Part shown: positions 58,816 through 64,000 of the stretch, one piece after another
Layout of the letters: each line of letters begins with the position of its first letter
Numbering within the stretch: position 1 is the first letter of the stretch
Source: Bradyrhizobium sp. BRP22
GTDB lineage: Bacteria > Pseudomonadota > Alphaproteobacteria > Rhizobiales > Xanthobacteraceae
DNA length: 64,000 nucleotides
Assembly (NCBI RefSeq): GCF_020194175.1
Contig: NZ_JADYVX010000007.1
Span: 214,717-278,716, forward strand
Direction: 5' to 3'
Translations under genes and position numbers: made by a program
The notes under the pieces: generated by a model
Told to the model about the DNA's origin: nothing
Databases searched by the model: none
Seen by the model: the letters and a program-made list of their open reading frames with translations, nothing else

Positions 58816-59805
58816 ATGGCCACCAACAAGAAGAAGATTTTCGTCACCCAGACATTCTCACCAGGAGCACGGGCTCTCCTCAGCGAACGGGACGACATCG
58901 AACTCGTCGAATTTCCCAATCTGATCTCCGCCAAGGATTTCGAGGCTCTGCTAAAGCAGCATGCGCCGGTCCATGGCGTCGCGCTCGGCGCCACCCGTTT
59001 CGGCGAGCCGGAGCTCGAAGCGTCCGGAGACATGAAGGTGGTGACGCGGATCGGCGTTGGCTACGACGCGGTCGACGTCCCCGCGCTCTCGCGCCGCAAG
59101 GTGCCGCTGATGGTGGCGGGCACGGCGAACTCGCCGTCGGTGGCCGAGCACGCCTTGTTCATGATGCTGACGCTGGCCAAGCGCGCGCAGGAAATGCATG
59201 CCGTGGTCAAGGACGGCACCTGGGCGAACCGGCTCGGCGTGCTGCCCTTCGACCTCTACGGCAAGACGGTGCTGATCGTCGGCTTCGGCCGCATCGGCTC
59301 GCGGACGGCCAAACGGTGCCTCGCGATGGAGATGCAGGTGCTGGTTTACGATCCCTACAAGCCGGCCAGCGAAATCGCAGCCGCCGGCTGCGAGGCGGTG
59401 CCGGATCTCGACGCGGCGCTGCGACGTGCCGATTTTGTCACCATCCATTGTCCGAAGACGCCGGAAACGATTGGGATGTTCAACGCGGCACGCTTCAGGC
59501 TGATGAAGCTGACCGCCTATCTCATCAACACCGCCCGCGGCGGCATCGTCGACGAGAGGGCGCTGCACGACGCGCTGGTGTCGGGCAGGCTTGCCGGCGC
59601 CGGACTTGACGTGTTCGAGCAGGAGCCGCCTGCGGTCGGTCAACCCCTGCACAGCCTACCGAATGTGATCATGGCCCCGCACGTTGCCGGCGTCACCGTC
59701 GAGGCTGTCGAGCGGATGAGCGAGCAGACCGCGCGCAACATCCTCAGCGTCCTCGATGGCGCGCCGCTGAGGCAGAACGTCATCAACCAGGACGTGCTCA
59801 ACTAA
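58816..59805 (+). CDS. D-2-hydroxyacid dehydrogenase family protein
   Basis: The 329-residue NAD-dependent enzyme has the D-isomer-specific 2-hydroxyacid dehydrogenase layout. The Rossmann motif is GFGRIGSRTAKRC. The catalytic Arg is in INTARGGIVDERAL, Glu in DVFEQEPPAVGQPL and His in NVIMAPHVAGVT. It resembles phosphoglycerate dehydrogenase-type proteins without the regulatory domain. It lies downstream of a sugar-type importer and upstream of an amidase, so it may oxidise or reduce a hydroxyacid released from the imported compound. The ATG at 58816 follows GGGCAGGAA. Confidence 0.92.
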   Translation: MATNKKKIFVTQTFSPGARALLSERDDIELVEFPNLISAKDFEALLKQHAPVHGVALGATRFGEPELEASGDMKVVTRIGVGYDAVDVPALSRRKVPLMVAGTANSPSVAEHALFMMLTLAKRAQEMHAVVKDGTWANRLGVLPFDLYGKTVLIVGFGRIGSRTAKRCLAMEMQVLVYDPYKPASEIAAAGCEAVPDLDAALRRADFVTIHCPKTPETIGMFNAARFRLMKLTAYLINTARGGIVDERALHDALVSGRLAGAGLDVFEQEPPAVGQPLHSLPNVIMAPHVAGVTVEAVERMSEQTARNILSVLDGAPLRQNVINQDVLN

Positions 59806-59892
59806 TCCGCCGGAACCGTCTATCTTCGAACGGGCCGACAAAAGATCGGCCTGTCATCAAAACATGACCCGTTCGGCTCCAGGTGTGGAATT

Positions 59893-61317
59893 ATGGCTTT
59901 CAAGGAATTCGGCAATTACGACGCGGTGGGCCTCGCCGAGCTGGTCCGTAACAAGCAGGTCACCGCGCGCGAACTGCTCGACGAGGCGATCGCCCGCACG
60001 GCCAAGGTCGATCCGCAGATCAATGCCGTCGTCGTCAAGCATCACAACTACGCCGAGCAGCAGATCGAGAGGGGATTGCCGGACGGGCCCTTCACGGGGG
60101 TGCCGTTCCTTCTGAAGGACCTCGATCTCCTGCAGGGAACGCGCACGACCTCGGGCGCCAGCGTCAACCGGGATTTCGTCGCCGACCACAGCAGCACCCT
60201 CACCCAGCGCTTCCTCGACACCGGCGTTGCCATTTTCGGCAAAACGTCGAGTCCGGAATTCGGGTTGATGCCGACCACCGAGACTCGCCTGTTCGGGCCG
60301 ACCCGCAATCCCTGGAATCTCGCGCATTCCTCGGGCGGCTCCTCCGGCGGCGCCGCCGCCGTTGTCGCCGCGCGTATCCTGCCCGTGGCGCATGCCAGCG
60401 ATGGCGGCGGCTCGATCCGCATCCCCGCTTCCGCCTGCGGCGTGTTCGGCATGAAGCCGAGCCGGGCGCGCAATCCGGTCGGTCCCGACCGCGGCGAGGG
60501 CTGGAGCGGATTTTCCACCGCACATGTCGTCAGCATCAGTGTGCGCGACAGCGCCGTGATGATGGATGCAATTCATGGTCCGGAGCCATGGAGCCTCTAT
60601 ATCGCGCCGCCGCCGGCGCGGCCGTTCTCGCAGGAGGTCGGCCGGGATCCCGGCAAGCTGCGCATCTCCTTCACGGACAAATCACCGTATGGGGAGGCGA
60701 TCGACCCGGAGGTCGCCGCAGCCGTCCGCGACACCGCAAAACTGCTCGCCGGCCTTGGCCATCACGTCGAGGAGCGCGCACCCGCCCTTCCCGCCGATCC
60801 TGCTGTGGTCATGACCGCCATCGTGAGTGCGAACACGGCGGTCACAGTGCGGACCATCGAGCAGCGTATCGGCCGCTCGGTGACGCCGGACGATCTTGAG
60901 ACGCTGTCGCTCGCCAGCGCCGACAATGCGCAAGGCATCGGTTCGGCGGACTACATCACCATGCAGCTTGCGGCGTTCCAGATCTCACGCAGCCTCGCGA
61001 TCTTCTTCGAGGGCTGCGACGTGTTCCTGAGCCCGACGCTGTGCACGCCGCCGATCCGGCTCGGCGAGATCAACACCATGTCGGAGGACCTGGCGCATAT
61101 CGGGCCGATCCTGCGGCGCTATATGCCGGGTACCTCGATGTTCAACATGTCCGGCCAGCCCGCGATGTCGGTGCCGCTGGCCTGGAGCAAGGACGGCCTC
61201 CCCCTCGGCATGATGTTCGCGGCCAAGCTCGGCGACGAGGCAACACTGTTTCGGCTGGCCGGCCAGCTCGAGCAGGTGCGTCCCTGGAAGGACAAGCGTC
61301 CACCGGTATGTGCGTAG
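59893..61317 (+). CDS. Amidase signature family enzyme
   Basis: The 474-residue amidase has the Ser-cisSer-Lys triad. Lys is in VPFLLKDLDLLQGT. The signature Ser region is SSGGSSGGAAAVVAARILPV. The nucleophile region DGGGSIRIPAS follows. It hydrolyses an amide bond of unknown substrate; the family includes GatA, but the absence of gatB/gatC and the divergent C-terminus argue for a catabolic amidase. The ATG at 59893 gives MAFKEFGNYDAVGLAELVRN. It is probably the last gene of the importer-dehydrogenase-amidase cluster. Confidence 0.93.
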   Translation: MAFKEFGNYDAVGLAELVRNKQVTARELLDEAIARTAKVDPQINAVVVKHHNYAEQQIERGLPDGPFTGVPFLLKDLDLLQGTRTTSGASVNRDFVADHSSTLTQRFLDTGVAIFGKTSSPEFGLMPTTETRLFGPTRNPWNLAHSSGGSSGGAAAVVAARILPVAHASDGGGSIRIPASACGVFGMKPSRARNPVGPDRGEGWSGFSTAHVVSISVRDSAVMMDAIHGPEPWSLYIAPPPARPFSQEVGRDPGKLRISFTDKSPYGEAIDPEVAAAVRDTAKLLAGLGHHVEERAPALPADPAVVMTAIVSANTAVTVRTIEQRIGRSVTPDDLETLSLASADNAQGIGSADYITMQLAAFQISRSLAIFFEGCDVFLSPTLCTPPIRLGEINTMSEDLAHIGPILRRYMPGTSMFNMSGQPAMSVPLAWSKDGLPLGMMFAAKLGDEATLFRLAGQLEQVRPWKDKRPPVCA

Positions 61318-61419
61318 TGGAAAAGCGGCCGCAGGGCCAAAACTCAGCCCCATTCCGGGGTTGAGTAGACGGGACGCGTCGGCAACCATGGTCGCCGACC
61401 CAACCCGAGGACAGAGATT

Positions 61420-61836
61420 TTGAGCCAGAGCGATCCTACCGATAACGCGCTTGCGGCCATCGCCAGCATTTTGGACGAGCAGCAGACGCCTCCAGCGCTC
61501 GAGAAGCCGCAGGCCGAGCCGGCGGCGGTCGAAGAGCAGCCCGCGAGCCCCCCGCCGCTGGAGGCCCATGGCTATTCCAAAGTTGGCCCCGGCCCGATGG
61601 CCGCTCTCCGCTTCAAGTGGACCGTGCGCGAGCAGGATGGCCAGTATTATGTCGACGAGACCATCGGTGAGAATTCGAAGCCCCTGGTCAGCGGCCCCAT
61701 GGGTCGGGAGGCCGCGATCAACTTCGTCGATGACCGCGAGGCCGACGCACATCGGCGCTTTGAGATCCTGAAGCAGGAGATGTCCAGCCGTGCCGCAGTC
61801 GCCAGCCTGGTCCGCGAGGAAGGCGGCGAGATCTAA
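61420..61836 (+). CDS. Hypothetical protein (138 residues)
   Basis: The N-terminal half is acidic and Pro/Glu/Ala-rich (QQTPPALEKPQAEPAAVEEQ), probably disordered. The second half (about 63-130) has RFKWTVREQDGQYYVDETIG and a helical end DREADAHRRFEILKQEMSSR. I recognise no domain name. The start is TTG at 61420 with GAGGA eight bases upstream. It follows the amidase by about 100 bases and is followed directly by a palindromic repeat. Confidence 0.7.
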   Translation: MSQSDPTDNALAAIASILDEQQTPPALEKPQAEPAAVEEQPASPPPLEAHGYSKVGPGPMAALRFKWTVREQDGQYYVDETIGENSKPLVSGPMGREAAINFVDDREADAHRRFEILKQEMSSRAAVASLVREEGGEI

Positions 61837-61838
61837 CC

Positions 61839-61939
61839 AGAGCGTTTTCGAGCGAAGTGGACACCGGTTCGCATAGCAATCAAGTTTACGCAGATTGCGT
61901 AGACTTATCTGCGCAGAAAACGCGTCAAAACAAGAATCT
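61839..61939 (-). repeat. Palindromic repeat family A copy carrying a nested palindrome
   Basis: The left part AGAGCGTTTTCGAGCGAAG, then GGACACCGGTTCGC, and the right part GAAAACGCGTCAAAACAAGA match family A in inverted orientation. Between them sits an extra inverted repeat, AAGTTTACGCA / TGCGTAGACTT (61882-61906, one mismatch), absent from the other copies. Confidence 0.7.
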
Positions 61940-61941
61940 CG

Positions 61942-62460
61942 CTACGGCTGTCTTGGCGGCCCCAGAAAATCCTTCTTGACGAGATCGACGCCGGCGTGAC
62001 GCAGGATGTCGTAGGCGGTCGTGACGTGAAAGAAAAACTGCGGCATGCTGAAGCTGAGCAGCAGCGACCGCCCGGTGAAAGCCCGCTGCGTCCCGCTCTT
62101 GAACGTGAACACCACCTCCTTGTCGCCGCCCTCGTCGATCGCGGCACGCGGCAGGCTCTGGACGAAATCGATCGTGGCCGCAATCCTGAGCTTGAGTTCG
62201 TCGGTATCGGGCTCGATATCACTGAACCTGAGCGGTTCGTGCCCGGCCAGCAGCGCGCAGCAGGCAACCGCATGGCGATTGGCTTCCCCCACCTGCTGTC
62301 TGAGACTGTACATGTTCGGAAAGAGCCGCATGCCGAGCAGCACCGCAGGATCGAAGTTTCGTGTTCTCGCGTAGGCGGACGCACGATCGAGCAGGCCGGA
62401 AAGATTGTGAAGATACGGCACGAACACGCCGACCGATGCTTCGTAAGCTGAGATTGTCAC
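61942..62460 (-). CDS. DUF1993 family protein (172 residues)
   Basis: The sequence VTISAYEASVGVFVPYLHNL and the later segments RNFDPAVLLGMRLFPNMYSL, HVTTAYDILRHAGVDLVKKD match DUF1993. This helical family is related in fold to DinB-like four-helix proteins; its function is not known. I use the GTG at 62460 because AAAGGAAG stands seven bases upstream; a GTG at 62493 would add 11 residues. It converges with the hypothetical gene at 61420 and is divergent from the periplasmic protein at 62554. Confidence 0.87.
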   Translation of the reverse strand: MTISAYEASVGVFVPYLHNLSGLLDRASAYARTRNFDPAVLLGMRLFPNMYSLRQQVGEANRHAVACCALLAGHEPLRFSDIEPDTDELKLRIAATIDFVQSLPRAAIDEGGDKEVVFTFKSGTQRAFTGRSLLLSFSMPQFFFHVTTAYDILRHAGVDLVKKDFLGPPRQP

Positions 62461-62553
62461 GATTTTACTTCCTTTGGCTGGCTCGCCGCGCACATCTCAT
62501 CTAAGCCCGGCGCAGCAAAACTATCATCGAGGCAATCGACGAGGGAAACATCG

Positions 62554-63336
62554 ATGTTGCGTGCTTTCGCCGGCCTTGCGGCCGCCATGGTGATGATGGC
62601 CTCCGCCCAGGCCCAACCGGCGGCGTCGCCTTCGCGGCTCGACGACATCATCCAGCGTGGCACCTTGCGGGTCGGCATGACCGGCGACTATGCGCCGTTC
62701 AGCGTTGTCGACAAGACGACGTCCGGCTTCAGGGGATTCGATGTCGACATGGCGGAAGCGCTCGGCAAGGCGCTCGGCGTCAAGGTCGAATACGTCAAAA
62801 CGGCCTGGCCGCAGATGACGAACGATCTGGAAGCCGACCGTTTCGACATTGCGATGGGTGGCGTCTCGATCACGCTCGATCGTCAGAAGAAAGGCTTCTT
62901 CTCGATCCCGATCATGCGCGAAGGCAAGACGCCGATCACCCGCTGCACGGATGTCGGCAAATACCAGACGCTCGCCGAGATCGACCGTGCGGGCACGCGC
63001 GTCATCGTCAATCCCGGCGGCACCAACGAGCGCTTTGCGCGGGCGCATGTGAAGAACGCCGAGATCAAGGTCTTCAATGACAATACCAAGATCTTCGACG
63101 AGATCGCCAAGGGCGATGCCGACCTGATGATGACGGATGCGTCCGAGACACGCTATCAGCAGAAACTGCATCCCGGCGTGCTCTGCGCGGTGCATCCCGA
63201 TCAACCGTTCGACTTTGCGGAAAAAGCCTACTGGCTGCAGCGCGACGTCGCGCTGAAGTTCTTCGTCGATCAGTGGCTGGACATCGCAATGAAGGACGGC
63301 AGCTTCAAGCGCATCTATGCCGCCTGGTTCGAGTGA
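62554..63336 (+). CDS. Periplasmic solute-binding-fold protein, cyclohexadienyl dehydratase (PheC)-like
   Basis: The 260-residue exported protein has a signal peptide (LRAFAGLAAAMVMMASAQAQ) and the type 3 extracellular solute-binding fold (GTLRVGMTGDYAPFSVVDKT, GFRGFDVDMAEALGKALGVK). The segments FDIAMGGVSITLDRQKKGFF, VIVNPGGTNERFARAHV and LMMTDASETRYQQKLHPGVL are those of periplasmic cyclohexadienyl/prephenate dehydratases such as PheC, which evolved from binding proteins. Either an enzyme making phenylpyruvate outside the membrane or an amino-acid binding protein is possible; no ABC permease genes adjoin it. The first is more likely. Confidence 0.87.
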   Translation: MLRAFAGLAAAMVMMASAQAQPAASPSRLDDIIQRGTLRVGMTGDYAPFSVVDKTTSGFRGFDVDMAEALGKALGVKVEYVKTAWPQMTNDLEADRFDIAMGGVSITLDRQKKGFFSIPIMREGKTPITRCTDVGKYQTLAEIDRAGTRVIVNPGGTNERFARAHVKNAEIKVFNDNTKIFDEIAKGDADLMMTDASETRYQQKLHPGVLCAVHPDQPFDFAEKAYWLQRDVALKFFVDQWLDIAMKDGSFKRIYAAWFE

Positions 63337-63346
63337 TCCGGATCAC
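63333..63346. promoter_or_regulatory. Perfect 14-bp palindrome at the end of the PheC-like gene
   Basis: GTGATCCGGATCAC is fully self-complementary with GTGA-N6-TCAC half sites, as in CRP/FNR-family boxes. It spans the stop codon, so it may be chance, but a similar site occurs 195 bases downstream. Confidence 0.35.
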
Positions 63347-63379
63347 GGGCCGGAAATTGACCACCTCACGAGCTCTAAC

Positions 63380-63484
63380 TAGAGCGTTTTCGAGCGAAGT
63401 GGACACCGGTTCGCGTGAAGAAAACGCGTCAAAACGAGAATCTAGAGCTTCGGTTCTGATTCAATCAGAACCGAAAATGCTCTA
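63380..63484 (-). repeat. Dispersed palindromic repeat, family A (full copy, inverted)
   Basis: Reverse-oriented copy of 8041-8145, with the AGAGCGTTTTCGAGCGAAG end first, GCGTGAAGAAAACGCGTCAA in the middle, and the CTTCGGTTCTGAT / ATCAGAACCGAA hairpin before the terminal GCTCTAG. Confidence 0.85.
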
Positions 63485-63540
63485 GACTGGCGGCCAGCCG
63501 TTTGAACCAAAGCCGCTAGTACACGACTCACGTTTTGAAA

Positions 63541-63554
63541 GTGATCTAGGTCAC
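63541..63554. promoter_or_regulatory. Candidate CRP/FNR-family binding site upstream of the last gene
   Basis: GTGATCTAGGTCAC has GTGA/TCAC half sites six bases apart and near-perfect symmetry. It ends 62 bases before the ATG at 63616, a usual activator position. Confidence 0.4.
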
Positions 63555-63615
63555 GTTGCATCAGGTTGCTGATGTATAGCTTCGCTGACCGGGGATTCCT
63601 GCTCGGGAGGTCATC

Positions 63616-64000
63616 ATGAAGAAGCTTCTGGCTATCGCTGCGCTTTTGCTTGGCAGCACCGCAGCGCAGGCCCAGTACACCTTCGAATATGGTGGCCACA
63701 CCATCCGGATCGACCCCGATCGCGGCACCGTGCAGATTCCCGGCGTCTACGACAATACCGGCCGCAAACCCAAGCGCGCCAAGAACGAGGAAGGGACGCG
63801 CAAGCAGAAGTCGCAGGAGCAGGAGGCGAAGACCGATTCGCAATCCACCCCGGCTCCGGCCGCTGTTCCCGCTGCACCGCCTCCGGCGGCGACCGCGACC
63901 GAAGCCACAACCGCTGCCGTCGCGCCGAGCGACGCCGCGAGCGTGCCTCGACCCGCTCCGCCCAGCGCACCGGCGCCGCAGACCCAGCAGACCGTCGTGC
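63616..64000 (+). CDS. Secreted Pro/Ala-rich protein, N-terminal part (runs off the window)
   Basis: The first 128 residues are visible. They comprise a signal peptide (MKKLLAIAALLLGSTAAQAQ) and a short ordered stretch (YTFEYGGHTIRIDPDRGTVQ). A basic segment (GRKPKRAKNEEGTRKQKSQE) and a long Pro/Ala/Thr-rich low-complexity tail continuing past the window follow. It may be a periplasmic linker or a protein with a further C-terminal domain outside. GGGAGG five bases before the ATG at 63616 fixes the start. A candidate CRP/FNR site lies upstream. Confidence 0.75.
   Translation, partial: MKKLLAIAALLLGSTAAQAQYTFEYGGHTIRIDPDRGTVQIPGVYDNTGRKPKRAKNEEGTRKQKSQEQEAKTDSQSTPAPAAVPAAPPPAATATEATTAAVAPSDAASVPRPAPPSAPAPQTQQTVV

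Noticed and set aside
1..64000. Search for insertion sequences, prophage genes, toxin-antitoxin pairs and CRISPR arrays
   Set aside because: No transposase, integrase, phage structural gene or regularly spaced short repeats were recognised. The 276-bp periodic repeat at 34-37 kb is protein-coding.

Overview
The window reads as a chromosomal segment of a GC-rich alphaproteobacterium, most likely Bradyrhizobium or a close relative. The evidence is the core gene order metG-holB-tmk-dac-rlpA, the run of tiny orphan proteins typical of that genus, the dispersed palindromic repeats, and promoter-like sites matching the alphaproteobacterial general-stress sigma factor EcfG (GGAAC-N16/17-CGTT). I see no insertion sequence, prophage or CRISPR array. 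One tRNA gene (Ser, anticodon UGA) is present.

Layout. 0-7.1 kb (minus strand): a tightly packed core operon (MBL-fold protein, TatD, MetRS, DNA polymerase III delta', thymidylate kinase, D-Ala-D-Ala carboxypeptidase), then RlpA. 7.1-13.9 kb: sparse accessory DNA with small proteins, a Nudix hydrolase, a ferritin-like DUF892 protein divergent from a manganese catalase fused to a second DUF892 domain, and tRNA-Ser. 14-20.7 kb: a TetR/hydrolase divergent pair, an acyltransferase convergent with an SGNH hydrolase, a repeat-rich gap and a PQQ-type sugar dehydrogenase. 20.7-29.8 kb: an EmrAB-type efflux pair divergent from a PoxB-like enzyme, DUF72 and DUF892 proteins, a CBS-domain protein and several small genes. 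29.8-39.4 kb: three sensor kinases. One is a 2094-residue soluble hybrid kinase with eleven near-identical HAMP units. It is followed by a REC-PAS-HWE kinase and is divergent from a PAS hybrid kinase. 39.4-44.2 kb: a dense cluster of 25-110 residue proteins, several too short for ordinary ORF calling but with strong Shine-Dalgarno sites. 44.2-53.9 kb: a UvrD-type helicase, two MFS transporters, a DsbA-like protein, a small aromatic-type catabolic operon and a Spy-like protein. 54.2-61.3 kb: a CUT1 ABC importer with a D-2-hydroxyacid dehydrogenase and an amidase. 61.4-64 kb: a DUF1993 protein, a PheC-like periplasmic protein and a partial secreted protein.

The main unifying signal is regulatory. 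Twelve EcfG-like promoters lie in the correct orientation shortly upstream of start codons between 11.3 and 43.4 kb. Three match the consensus exactly, before the PAS hybrid kinase, a 74-residue protein and a secreted protein. They mark the catalase/DUF892 pair, the efflux/PoxB pair, a third DUF892 gene, a CBS protein and small proteins as a probable general stress regulon. Two sites are bidirectional pairs in divergent intergenic regions. An HWE-family kinase, a class known to feed the PhyR-EcfG pathway, sits in the middle.

A second theme is a family of about 105-bp palindromic repeats lying directly at gene ends. In several cases the first bases of a repeat are the stop codon of the neighbouring gene, and one copy supplies the stop codons of two convergent genes. 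All functions are inferred from sequence reading only.
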